Notes under the pieces: model-generated
What the model was told of the DNA's origin: nothing
The model's database searches: none
What the model saw: the letters and a program-made list of their open reading frames with translations, nothing else
Assembly: GCF_901709675.1 (NCBI RefSeq)
Contig: NW_023590225.1
Span: 37,193-101,192 of the forward strand
DNA: 64,000 nucleotides
DNA from: Syngnathus acus
Lineage: Eukaryota > Chordata > Actinopteri > Syngnathiformes > Syngnathidae
Reading direction: 5' to 3'
Shown here: positions 32,905 to 43,425 of the stretch, one piece after another
Position numbering within the stretch: position 1 is the first letter of the stretch
Layout of the letters: each line of letters opens with the position of its first letter
Program-made: the position numbers and the translations under genes

Positions 32905-34712
32905 GAAAGAGAGTGAGGGAGGTTGGGGGGAATATTAATCATTCTGGATTTATGGTTTGTTGGGGCGGTTTGTGGGTTGGGAGGCGGCCGAAAGGATGTT
33001 GGACCAGGACTGAAAGTGAATGAGGAACTTAGCCCTGACAGGAGGACGATTTTATGCGTCACACCCGGGGGCTCCTGACACTTTCCATTTAGTCAAAAGT
33101 CTAACCCTGATTGGCTGGGTTTCCTAACAACATAAACAAAGAGTCCAACTCGGACACCAAATTCTAATTTTCATCTTCAATTAACAAACTCTAACATTAA
33201 TTTTAACACCCAATCAATGCGCAAAACTTAAATAAAGTTGGATTTTAAAAAAAAGATGACCTAATCCTAATTCTGACCTTGACCCTTGACCCTATTCCCA
33301 ACCCCTAACTCTAAATGGATTAGGAAATTTTACCCAATTTCAACAAGATTAATCTAAACTGAACCTTAATTCGATTCTAAATGCAATGAACTTCCAGACT
33401 AAATTTTTAAATCCAATCAAATATAAACATTTACGAATTAATTTAATTAAATTACAAAACGAAAAGGCGAAACTATAATTGAATCACATTTTTGATTTTA
33501 TAGCAGGCCCTAAAAGAAAAAAAAGAAAAAAAAGAAGAATTTTTCGTCAAACGCATAAAGGAAAACATTGGACGTGATGAGACACTGGAGGGCGCCCTTG
33601 ACACATTAAATCGCGTTGGTACCAACGGACCTCAGTTAGACGTGAATATTATGGACTGAATATTATCCTTTGAATTTAGAAACGAGTAAGTTGGAAAACA
33701 CTATTAAATAGTATTAAGAGGTTTTTCAATAAATTTGATTCTAATCGAATTTTGGAACGAATGCTTTGGTTGGCATGATTGCTGGCGGAGAGTTGCTCTG
33801 ACGTACGGCGAAAAAAAAGGTGGGGGCTATTTCCGGTTTGGCTAATGTTTACTAGCTGCCTTGTATACGAGATTGTTGATTCCACATACGGAGTTGGATT
33901 AAGGTGAGTGAGTGTTTTTTAACGGACAAAAGTGACCGGATAGTGCAAATAAACAATACCAATCTAAATGTATTCTATTATTTTCACCGGGAGGAGTAAT
34001 TTTAATAATATTATGTGTTATCGGGGGCCGCCATGACTTTGGCAAGGGCTTATGGGTATTTCCTAGTTGCTAATGCTCGCTAGCTGCGGTACGCGTAGGA
34101 CGATATCGCTCCAAACAGGTGATTAGTTCGGTGATATATGTTGAAATTACGGCCGAATGGGACCGGGTGTCAATACAGGAACGGGCTCAGGAGGTTAAAA
34201 CAAAAATTATTTGTTCGTTATGAATTTACGAAAGGACTTAGGTATTATTAGTGTCTATGGGCGGCGCCATTGTTTTGGGGCTGGGGCTTATGGGTGCTTC
34301 CGCATTGCTAATGCTCATAACATTAGCTACGATACGCCTACAGCTATTTCGTTACAAATATACGATCTTATTAATGTTATAAATTAATTTTACGGATGAA
34401 TGGAATCGGGTAAAATACTTTAATAATACCAGGGGATTTGTGGACATTTTATTCCATTTTGATCGTTGTTTGGGAGAGATGATGTTGTGAAAGATAGGGG
34501 GATTACAGAAGCGGCCGGAGTAACGGACAGGAGTCTACGAGTACTTCTGGGGGGTTGGTACCTAGGAGTATCGCGATTTACGTTGATGTGTATTTCTAAA
34601 TGTACGATTTGATTTAATAAAAAATATGAATTGAATTTTTAATAAAAAACTATGAATTGAATTTACATTTGAATGTTTTGCGACTAACACAATTAAAGAG
34701 TGCCAATAGGTT

Positions 34713-34961
34713 ATGGCCGAATTTTTTGGTGCTTGTCAGTTGAATGGGGGGGCGTGGTTGGATGACGAGAGCCGCCACGATGATTCGCCTAGGCTCTTTG
34801 AGGGGGACGTTCGACGGTGGCGCTGTGACTCAGGAGAGTGGCACGGGGAAAGACCTTCTTTCAAGGTAATATGTGATTACTCCGATTCCTTGAGAGAAAA
34901 TGGTGAACCATTTTTAGTCGCTAAAGCTACGCTACGCTTCACTACACTATGCTACGCTTAA
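34713..34961 (+). CDS. Possible small ORF in the PLE tail (copy B)
   Basis: 82 codons, the same as the copy A frame at 7,460 except for two fewer Gly codons in the G run. No recognised domain. Weak case for coding, as noted there. Confidence 0.2.
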   Translation: MAEFFGACQLNGGAWLDDESRHDDSPRLFEGDVRRWRCDSGEWHGERPSFKVICDYSDSLRENGEPFLVAKATLRFTTLCYA

Positions 34962-36972
34962 CGGTGATGTTAACCGGTCGTATGCTAAGCTAAACTATGC
35001 GTTGTTAGCCCTTTATTATGTTGTACCGAACTTACGTCATGCCCTATTATGCCAATGGGTGGTGTTAATTAGCTTAGCTAGGCTATCATTTGCTCTGCTA
35101 TGGAGTCTTAGACAAGTTAGATTTTTAGTGTTTAGAGTGGTTTTTTTTAACAGATTCTCGGGGGATTTATGAATTAACTATTTCCTTTGACATAAGCGGG
35201 ATCGGATACATAGAAGGGGGCTTTAAAGGAGAAGTCAGTTACTTTTAACACGATTTAACCCAAAAAAAAGGGGGCGCCAAAGAGGCCTCAATTGGTGGAA
35301 GGGAGATCCATAAGGGAGGCGGTGAGGTTTTTCTTCTCCCTAGTTTGGCCTCTGGGGGGCAACATTCTCTAATCTAAAAACATGGGCTTTCCAACGGACG
35401 GTTAGTTGGAAAAATATTTAGTTAGGGTACAATGACAGAAAAAAAATGAAAGAGGAAAGTGATCCAACAGAGATTTGGTGGAAAATAACAACTTCTTTGA
35501 TGACATAAAATTTATTAAGAGTGGAAATAATACTTTAAGCGTCATTAACACAGGTGGACCACATGGATTCCAATTTGCATTTATGAGAATAAGGGTGGTC
35601 CCCCAATAAAACTGAACTGTGGGAAAACAACATTAAGAGGGAAATAACAATAAATGGAATACAAAGGTTCATGTACGTTTAATAGTTTAACAAATCAATA
35701 CAACAAAAGGACTAGAAGACGGACCAATTGATCTACTCTGTCTGCGTTAAAGCTGGACAGTTGACTGGACAAGCTACTGGATTTTCAATTGACGAAGTAG
35801 ACACACTCCGGGGCTTGATCGACCCCGGCGGGGCCTCCCTTGGGCGAGGGTGTCTGGTGATAATGGCCGAAACACTCTAAGACCCCAAGGTCCACTACTG
35901 ATGAGGTGTCTACAAAATTTTGACATCCAAATTACCTACAACAATGACCCTTTCTAAACAAAACAGTTTTTTTTAACAAAAATAGATTTATGAAATAATA
36001 TATTGGTTCAAACACAACTAAGGGTTAATGGACACAATTAATACAAGGGTGGTCTTGTATTTAAGACAAGGATGGTTTTGTATTTGAGACGAGGAGGTCT
36101 TGTAGGTCGGTACTTTTCTGTAACTTTTCACTGTTTTTCCGTTTGGCTGGTTAGGGACCTGGGTGGCGCCTCGGCTGCCCGGAGTAGATTCTGGCGGAGT
36201 TGCGTTCTCACTTGGCCATCCTTCGTACCGAAAAAGAGATAGAAAAACAATCCAGATTTGGTAATACCTGGTACGGCGAGGTTTACTGCAGGGAATATAC
36301 GCTGGTCGGTGCCTTCTGTGGCCTTTTGTCTGGCCGGCGGGGTCGACGGATCCTTTAGGGAAGGTATGGTGAGACAAATTCAAAATACCTAACCTCTAAC
36401 CCTAACCCCTGACCTCTAACCCTAACCCTAACCTTGACCCCTAACCCCTAATCCTAACCCCTAGCCCTGACCCTCCTAACCCTAACCCCTGACCCCTAAC
36501 CTTAACCCCTAATCCTAACCCTTGACCCCTAGCCCTGCCCCTACTAACCCTAACCCCTAGCCCTGACCCTAACCCTGACCCTAACCCTAACCTTAATCTC
36601 TAAGGAAAACAGTGGGTTGAATATAAAAACAAAACATTAGGTCAGGAATAAGGCAAAGTGAATAGGCATAATGTAATCCAAGGTTGGAATTTTAAGTTGG
36701 TGGTTTCTCTGATTTTTTTCCCTCACTTTTCACACATTTTTTTCCATCTTGCTGGCCGAAGACCTGGGTAGCGCCTCAGCTACTCGGGGGAGGTTCTGGC
36801 AGAGGTGCATTCTCACTTCGCCGTCCTTCGTACCAAATCCAGATTTTATGTGACCTGGTACGGCGGGTTTACTGCGGGGACATGCGTAGGCCCGTGCCTT
36901 CCGTTGCCTTCTATCTAACCGACAGGGTCGGCGGACCCTTTGGGGAAGGTTTAGCGAGACAAACTCAAAATA

Positions 36973-37004
36973 CCTAACCCTAACCCTAACCCTAACCCTA
37001 ACCC
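36973..37004 (+). repeat. Telomeric (CCCTAA)n tract T5
   Basis: Five repeats between the copy B 3' end and a tail truncated at 'aacggtggcgctgtgacgc'. Confidence 0.95.
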
Positions 37005-38287
37005 AACGGTGGCGCTGTGACGCAGGAGAGTGGCACTGGGGAAGACCTTCTTTCCAGGTAATATGTAAGGTTACTCCGATTCTTTGAGAGAAACTTCTTT
37101 GATGACATAAAATGTATTAAGAGTGGAAATAATACCTTAAAGGTCATTAGCACAGGTAGGCCACATAGAGTCCAATTTGCATTTATAATAATAAAGGTGG
37201 TCCCCCAATAAAACTGAAATGAAGCAAAACAACATTAAGAGGAAAACAACATTAAATGGAATACAAAGGTGGTTCATGTACAGTTAATAGTTGAACAAAT
37301 CGGTACAACAAAAGGACTAGAAGACTGACCAATTGATCTACTCTGTCTGCGTTAAAGCTGGAGAGTTGACTGGACAAGCTACTGGAATTTCAATTGACGA
37401 AGTAGACACGCTCCGGGGCTTGATCGACCCCGGCGGGGCCTCCCTTGGGCGAGGGTGTCTGGTGATAATGGCCGAAACACTCTAAGACCCCAAGGTCCAC
37501 TACTGATGAGGTGTCTACAAAATTTTGACATCCAAATTACCTACAACAATGACCCTTTCTAAACAAAACAGTTTTTTTAACAAAAATAGATTTATGGAAA
37601 AAATATATATTAGTTCAAACACAACTAAGGGTTAATGGACACAATTAATACAAGGGTGGTCGAAAAAAGAAGAGAAAGAGAATGACCTCTAACCCTAACC
37701 CCTGACCTCTAACCCTAGCCTTGACCCATAACCCCTAATCCTTAGCCCTAGCCCTACTAACCATACTAACCCTAACCCCTGACCCCTAACCTTAACCCCT
37801 AATTCTAACCCCTAACCCTAACCCCTAAATCCTAACCCTTGACCCCTAGCCCTGATCCTACTAACCCTAACCCCTGACCCTAACCCCTAACCCCTGACCC
37901 TTACCCTAAACCTAACCTTAATCTCTAAGGAAAACAGTTGATTAAATATAAAAACAAAACATTAGGTCAAGAATAATGCAAAGTGAATAGGCATAATGTA
38001 ATCCAAGGTTGGAAGGGTAGGTGAGTTTCTCTCAATTTTTTCTCTCTCAACTTTTTTTCCATCTTGCTGGCCGAAGACCTGGGTAGCGCCTCAGCTACTC
38101 GGGGGAGGTTCTGGCAGAGGTGCAGTCACACTTCGCCGTCCTTCGTACCCAATCCAGATTTTATGTGACCTGGTACGGCGGGTTTACTGCGGGGACATGC
38201 GTAGGCCCGTGCCTTCCGTTGCCTTCTATCTAACCGACAGGGTCGGCGGACCCTTTGGGGAAGGTTTAGCGAGACAAACTCAAAATA
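37005..38287 (+). mobile_element. 5'-truncated PLE tail
   Basis: Starts at the position equal to ~47,659 of copy D and runs to the X2 end. A purine-rich stretch 'gaaaaaagaagagaaagaga' replaces most of X1 (37,661-37,681), exactly as in copy D, so both derive from the same subfamily. Confidence 0.9.
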
Positions 38288-38325
38288 CCTAACCCTAACC
38301 CTAACCCTAACCCTAACCCTAACCC
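38288..38325 (+). repeat. Telomeric (CCCTAA)n tract T6
   Basis: Six repeats, then the degenerate telomere-like stretch of the next truncated tail. The exact border cannot be set, because both sides are CCCTAA-like. Confidence 0.9.
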
Positions 38326-38739
38326 TGACCCTAACCCCTAACCCCTGACCCTTACCCTAAACCTAACCTTAATCTCTAAGGAAAACAGTTGATTGAATAT
38401 AAAAACAAAACATTAGGTCAAGAATAATGCAAAGTGAATAGGCATAATGTAATCCAAGGTTGGAAGGGTAGGTGAGTTTCTCTCAATTTTTTCTCTCTCA
38501 ACTTTTTTTTCCATCTTGCTGGCCGAAGACCTGGGTAGCGCCTCAGCTACTCGGGGGAGGTTCTGGCAGAGGTGCAGTCACACTTCGCCGTCCTTCGTAC
38601 CCAATCCAGATTTTATGTGACCTGGTACGGCGGGTTTACTGCGGGGACATGCGTAGGCCCGTGCCTTCCGTTGCCTTCTATCTAACCGACAGGGTCGGCG
38701 GACCCTTTGGGGAAGGTTTAGCGAGACAAACTCAAAATA
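38326..38739 (+). mobile_element. Very short 5'-truncated PLE tail
   Basis: Only the last ~410 bp: the end of the degenerate telomeric stretch, 'aatctctaaggaaaacagtt', and the X2 module. It is nearly the same as the last part of the preceding tail, so it is either a separate short insertion or a local duplication. Confidence 0.85.
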
Positions 38740-38847
38740 CCTAACCCTAACCCTAACCCTAACCCTAACCCTAACCCTAACCCTAACTTCCCTTCCCCTC
38801 CTCGGAGGGGGGGGTCTCTAATCGCAAACCTAACCCTAACCCTAACC

Positions 38848-38888
<41 letters not shown>

Positions 38889-38961
38889 CCCTAACCCTAA
38901 CCCTAACTTCCCTTCCCCTCCTCGGAGGGGGGGGTCTCTAATCGCAAACCTAACCCTAACC

Positions 38962-39002
<41 letters not shown>

Positions 39003-39014
39003 CCCTAACCCTTA
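38740..39014 (+). repeat. Telomeric tract T7 with two non-telomeric 41-bp inserts
   Basis: CCCTAA repeats interrupted twice, 120 bp apart (38,788-38,828 and 38,908-38,948), by the same 41-bp sequence. It contains the perfect hairpin CCCCTCC-tc-GGAGGGG, a G8 run and 'gtctctaatcgcaaa'. The ~120-bp period shows a tandem duplication within the telomeric tract. Confidence 0.9.
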
Positions 39015-39126
39015 ACTGGTCCTATCCCAGCCCTAATCCTAACCTAGCCCCAATCCTAACCTATCCCCCAACCCTAACCCTAACCCTAACCCTAATCCTA
39101 ACCCTAACCCTAACCCTAACCCTAAC
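39015..39126 (+). repeat. Truncated end of a 1.1-kb unit (variant telomeric DNA)
   Basis: 'aactggtcctatcccagccc' followed by variant repeats (CCTAGCCCCAATCCTAA and similar) and pure CCCTAA. This is the last part of the long form of the 1.1-kb unit, fused at its left edge to T7. Confidence 0.85.
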
Positions 39127-39239
39127 CTGTCCCCGTTTCACAATAAGACAAAAATGTCAACCTGCAAGATAAAAATTGAAAATAAACAAGTCAAAAAATT
39201 GATTGGGAAATCACAATATACAAGTCAAAAATTTGAACC

Positions 39240-39345
39240 AAAACGGAGTAAAAAGGAAATACTTACCATAATACTTACCCGAAATAAACAAAAAATACTT
39301 ACCTATACCGGAGTTCGCAAATCCACGCCCAATCGGTGCCTGCAA
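39240..39345 (-). other. Minus-strand 37-nt exon-like cassette with stacked 5' splice sites
   Basis: On the minus strand a pyrimidine-rich 'ttttatttgcag' precedes a 37-nt segment (39,303-39,339). It ends TATAG|GTAAGT, a near-perfect 5' splice site. Two more GTAAGT motifs follow within 45 nt. All fourteen units that contain this region keep the AG, the 37- or 38-nt segment and the GTAAGT. In u7-u13 and u15 four motifs occur (GTAAGT, GTGAGT, GTGAGT, GTAAGT). It could be a microexon of an antisense transcript or a set of U1 snRNP binding sites. There is no transcript evidence. Confidence 0.4.
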
Positions 39346-39413
39346 ATAAAATAAAATATACCAAGCCAAAACAAGAAAAGGAAAATCACTTTCAAAAAAT
39401 ATGCGCAGTTCGC

Positions 39414-39450
39414 TATAAAAGGCCCGTTCGGAGCAGGAAGCTCTCAGTCT
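39414..39450 (+). promoter_or_regulatory. RNA polymerase II core promoter of the 1.1-kb unit (TATA + Inr)
   Basis: CTATAAAAGG, then CTCAGTCT with the initiator A 32 bases after the first T of TATAAAA, which is the standard spacing. The same pair occurs in fourteen units. TATA starts: 39,414; 40,525; 41,636; 42,598; 43,765; 49,421; 50,536; 51,669; 52,800; 53,937; 55,080; 56,225; 57,371; 59,334. The spacing is constant in all, including u6 with TATAAAAAGG. It would drive plus-strand RNA containing the ribozyme-like motif from near its 5' end. Confidence 0.65.
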
Positions 39451-39517
39451 CGATGCGGCCATGGAGGAGGAAACAGCTCCCCATGCAATTAAACTAAACC
39501 AAATTTAGGGACAAATC

Positions 39518-39577
39518 CTGTGTGCCAGACCTGAGGAAGGCACAAAAGATGCCGAAACGTTGTCGATGGTCACACAG
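39518..39577 (+). ncRNA. Hammerhead-ribozyme-like motif (one of fifteen)
   Basis: Type I order: stem I strand CTGTGTG-CCA, core CTGAGGA, stem II GGCA/TGCC with a 7-base loop, GAAA, minimal stem III (AC-GTT-GT), GTC cleavage triplet, then the stem I partner TGG-CACACAG. CTGAGGA fits the core CUGANGA. One unpaired A between the core and stem II departs from the consensus. Further copies at 40,629; 41,740; 42,702; 43,869; 49,525; 50,640; 51,773; 52,904; 54,041; 55,184; 56,329; 57,475; 58,030; 59,438 (each 60 nt). Hammerhead ribozymes are known in PLE pseudo-LTRs and metazoan retrozymes. Activity here is inferred. Confidence 0.6.
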
Positions 39578-39887
39578 ATGTACAAAGTAGCGCAAAATGA
39601 CGCCAGTAGAAACCAATTGGAAGCAAATAATAAATTACCCACGCTCTACCCAGATAGGAGAGCGCATGGATGCCGCACAGAGCAAGATGCTCTCGCTCCA
39701 CCCAAATAGGGGAGTCGAATGATTGTGCGAGGTACGTATATAGGGTTGAACGCAAACGCAGCTGTCAATCCTACTTGCCAAATCGAGACTCATTATTAAT
39801 TATATAACAAAGGCGACCGGATAGGTAATGTACAATCAAAGACATACAAACAGTGAGCACAAACACGTGTCCAAGGTCAAAAAGATC

Positions 39888-39893
39888 TTTATT
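39888..39893 (-). terminator. Minus-strand poly(A) signal in the 1.1-kb unit
   Basis: AATAAAG on the minus strand, followed by GT-rich sequence (acacgtgtttgtgc…). Nearly all units keep it, often inside the palindrome AAAGATCTTT. It would end a transcript that reads TTAGGG repeats and then the GC-rich block, which is the direction of TERRA if the telomere lies to the left. Confidence 0.4.
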
Positions 39894-40237
39894 AGGCCCT
39901 AATTGGTCCTGGCCAGCATGGCTGGCGCGGCCGCAGCGGGCAGGATGCTCTGGAGCTGGTTGTGGGGTGCGGGCCAGGATGGTAGGACCGTGCCTTTGTT
40001 CCTCTCCTTCGGGGGAGGAACTCCATATATCATCCTAACTCGCCTGTGCCACCTCCTTTGCCGCCCCCACGTTTCCGGTTTCCGTTGGGCTCCTGTTCCG
40101 TTTGTGTGCTGTCCCCTTAACTGGTCCTATCCCAGCCCTAATCCTAACCTAGCCCCAATCCTAACCTATCCCCCAACCCTAACCCTAACCCTAACCCTAA
40201 CCCTAATCCTAACCCTAACCCTAACCCTAACCCTAAC

Positions 40238-41348
40238 CTGTCCCCGTTTCACAATAAGACAAAAATGTCAACCTGCAAGATAAAAATTGAAAATAAACAA
40301 GTCAAAAAATTGATTGGGAAATCACAATATACAAGTCAAAAATTTGAACCAAAACGGAGTAAAAAGGAAATACTTACCATAATACTTACCCGAAATAAAC
40401 AAAAAATACTTACCTATACCGGAGTTCGCAAATCCACGCCCAATCGGTGCCTGCAAATAAAATAAAATATACCAAGCCAAAACAAGAAAAGGAAAATCAC
40501 TTTCAAAAAATATGCGCAGTTCGCTATAAAAGGCCCGTTCGGAGCAGGAAGCTCTCAGTCTCGATGCGGCCATGGAGGAGGAAACAGCTCCCCATGCAAT
40601 TAAACTAAACCAAATTTAGGGACAAATCCTGTGTGCCAGACCTGAGGAAGGCACAAAAGATGCCGAAACGTTGTCGATGGTCACACAGATGTACAAAGTA
40701 GCGCAAAATGACGCCAGTAGAAACCAATTGGAAGCAAATAATAAATTACCCACGCTCTACCCAGATAGGAGAGCGCATGGATGCCGCACAGAGCAAGATG
40801 CTCTCGCTCCACCCAAATAGGGGAGTCGAATGATTGTGCGAGGTACGTATATAGGGTTGAACGCAAACGCAGCTGTCAATCCTACTTGCCAAATCGAGAC
40901 TCATTATTAATTATATAACAAAGGCGACCGGATAGGTAATGTACAATCAAAGACATACAAACAGTGAGCACAAACACGTGTCCAAGGTCAAAAAGATCTT
41001 TATTAGGCCCTAATTGGTCCTGGCCAGCATGGCTGGCGCGGCCGCAGCGGGCAGGATGCTCTGGAGCTGGTTGTGGGGTGCGGGCCAGGATGGTAGGACC
41101 GTGCCTTTGTTCCTCTCCTTCGGGGGAGGAACTCCATATATCATCCTAACTCGCCTGTGCCACCTCCTTTGCCGCCCCCACGTTTCCGGTTTCCGTTGGG
41201 CTCCTGTTCCGTTTGTGTGCTGTCCCCTTAACTGGTCCTATCCCAGCCCTAATCCTAACCTAGCCCCAATCCTAACCTATCCCCCAACCCTAACCCTAAC
41301 CCTAACCCTAACCCTAATCCTAACCCTAACCCTAACCCTAACCCTAAC
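40238..41348 (+). repeat. 1.1-kb telomeric unit u2 (1,111 bp)
   Basis: Practically identical to u1 at exactly 1,111-bp spacing. Motif 40,629-40,688; TATA 40,525. Confidence 0.93.
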
Positions 41349-42259
41349 CTGTCCCCGTTTCACAATAAGACAAAAATGTCAACCTGCAAGATAAAAATTG
41401 AAAATAAACAAGTCAAAAAATTGATTGGGAAATCACAATATACAAGTCAAAAATTTGAACCAAAACGGAGTAAAAAGGAAATACTTACCATAATACTTAC
41501 CCGAAATAAACCAAAAATACTTACCTATACCGGAGTTCGCAAATCCACGCCCAATCGGTGCCTGCAAATAAAATAAAATATACCAAGCCAAAACAAGAAA
41601 AGGAAAATCACTTTCAAAAAATATGCGCAGTTCGCTATAAAAGGCCCGTTCGGAGCAGGAAGCTCTCAGTCTCGATGCGGCCATGGAGGAGGAAACAGCT
41701 CCCCATGCAATTAAACTAAACCAAATTTAGGGACAAATCCTGTGTGCCAGACCTGAGGAAGGCACAAAAGATGCCGAAACGTTGTCGATGGTCACACAGA
41801 TGTACAAAGTAGCGCAAAATGACGCCAGTAGAAACCAATTGGAAGCAAATAATAAATTACCCACGCTCTACCCAGATAGGAGAGCGCATGGATGCCGCAC
41901 AGAGCAAGATGCTCTCGCTCCACCCAAATAGGGGAGTCGAATGATTGTGCGAGGTACGTATATAGGGTTGAACGCAAACGCAGCTGTCAATCCTACTTGC
42001 CAAATCGAGACTCATTATTAATTATATAACAAAGGCGACCGGATAGGTAATGTACAATCAAAGACATACAAACAGTGAGCACAAACACGTGTCCAAGGTC
42101 AAAAAGATCTTTATTAGGCCCTAATTGGTCCTGGCCAGCATGGCTGGCGCGGCCGCAGCGGGCAGGATGCTCTGGAGCTGGTTGTGGGGTGCGGGCCAGG
42201 ATGGTAGGACCGTGCCTTTGTTCCTCTCCTTCGGGGGAGGAACTCCATATATCATCCTA
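41349..42259 (+). repeat. 1.1-kb telomeric unit u3 (short end)
   Basis: As u1 (one difference noted: 'aaaccaaaaat' near 41,508), but it ends at 'catatatcat' and joins u4 directly through 'cctagccccatttcc', with no telomeric repeats between. Motif 41,740-41,799; TATA 41,636. Confidence 0.92.
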
Positions 42260-43425
42260 GCCCCATTTCCAAATATGACAAAAACGTCAACCTGCAAGTT
42301 AAAATTTATAAATGAACAAGTCGAAAATTTGAACACAAAATACAAAAATATACAAGTCAAAATTTTGAACGTAATCACAAATTGAACGTAAACAATTGCA
42401 AACAAGCATTCATCAAAACCAAAAAGGAGTTTAAAGTAAATACTTACCGTAATTAAAAACATAATACTCACCCAAAAATACTTACCTATGCCGGTGATCG
42501 CAAATCCACGCCCAATCGGTGCCTGCAAATAAAACAAAAATTGACCAAGCCAAGTTAAGAAAAGGAAAATCACTTTCATAATACAAGCGCAGTTCGCTAT
42601 AAAAGGGCCGTTCGGAGCAGGAAGCTCTCAGTCTCGATGCGGCCATGGAGGAGAAAACAGCTCCCCATGTAATTAAACTAAACCAAATTTAGGGACAATT
42701 CCTGTGTGCCAGACCTGAGGAAGGCACAAAAGATGCCGAAACGTTGTCAATGGTCACACAGATGTACAAAGTAGCGCAAAATGACGCCAGTAGAAAACCA
42801 ATTTGAAGCAAATAATGGACCCACGCTCTACCCAGATAGGAGAGCGCATGGATGCCGCACTGAGCAAGATGCTCTCGCTCCACCCAAATAGGGGAGTCGA
42901 ATGATTGTGCGAGGTACGAATATAGAGTTGAACGCAAACGCAGCTGTCACTCATTCATGCCAAATCGAGACTCATTTATTAACTATATAACAAAGGCGAC
43001 CGGATAGGTAAAGTGCAATGGGACAACAAACACAATAAGCACAAGCACGTGTCCATGATCAATAAAGATCTTTATTAAACCCAAGTTGGTCCTGGCCAGC
43101 ATGGCTGGCGCAGCCGCAGCGGGCAGGATGCTCTGGAGCTGGTTGTGGGGTGCGGGCCAGGATGGTAGGACCGTGCCTTTGCTCCTCTCCTTCGGGGGAG
43201 GAACTCCATACCATCACCCTAACTCGCCTGTGCCACCTCCTTTGCCGCCCCCACGTTTCCGGTTTCCGTTGGGCTCCTGTTCCGTTTGTGTGCTGTCCCC
43301 TCAATTGGTCCTACCCCAGCCCTAATCCTAACCTAGCCCTAATCCTAACCTAACCCCCAACCCCTAACCCTGATCCTAACCCTAACCCTAACCCTAACCC
43401 AAACCCTAACCCTAACCCTAACCCT
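42260..43425 (+). repeat. 1.1-kb telomeric unit u4 (long form, second subtype)
   Basis: Different left region ('gccccatttccaaatatgac'), with GTC followed by AATGG instead of GATGG after the cleavage triplet, and AATAAAG inside 'gatcaataaagatcttta'. The long end carries the 'cgcctgtgccacctcctttg' block and CCCTAA variants. Motif 42,702-42,761; TATA 42,598. Confidence 0.92.

Larger units (their letters stand above)
30325..36972 (+). mobile_element. Penelope-like element copy B, 5'-truncated
   Basis: ~6.65 kb starting inside ORF1 at the position of copy A base 3,071. The join is CCCTA|CTCAAG, and the bases CCTA fit both the telomeric repeat and the element. ORF2 is intact, and the whole tail, including X1, degenerate telomeric DNA and X2, is present. 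The 3' end runs into CCCTAA repeats. The ORF2 region is nearly identical to copy A, while the distal tail differs clearly. Confidence 0.93.
39127..40237 (+). repeat. 1.1-kb telomeric unit u1 (1,111 bp)
   Basis: Reference copy. In order: 'ctgtccccgtttcacaataag'-type start; minus-strand splice-site cluster (39,240-39,345); TATA box 39,414 and initiator A 39,446; hammerhead-like motif 39,518-39,577; 'cacgctctacccagatagga' block; E-box CACGTG (39,864); minus-strand AATAAA (39,888-39,893); GC-rich block; 'cgcctgtgccacctcctttg' block; and variant then pure CCCTAA repeats. Only short ORFs occur, and none is kept among copies. Confidence 0.93.

Noticed and set aside
39903-40040. Minus-strand frame 'GVPPPKERSKG…MLARTN' in the GC-rich block as a gene 3' end
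   Set aside because: DNA is conserved, but substitutions do not favour one frame, the C-terminus changes among copies, and the 5' side is telomeric repeat.
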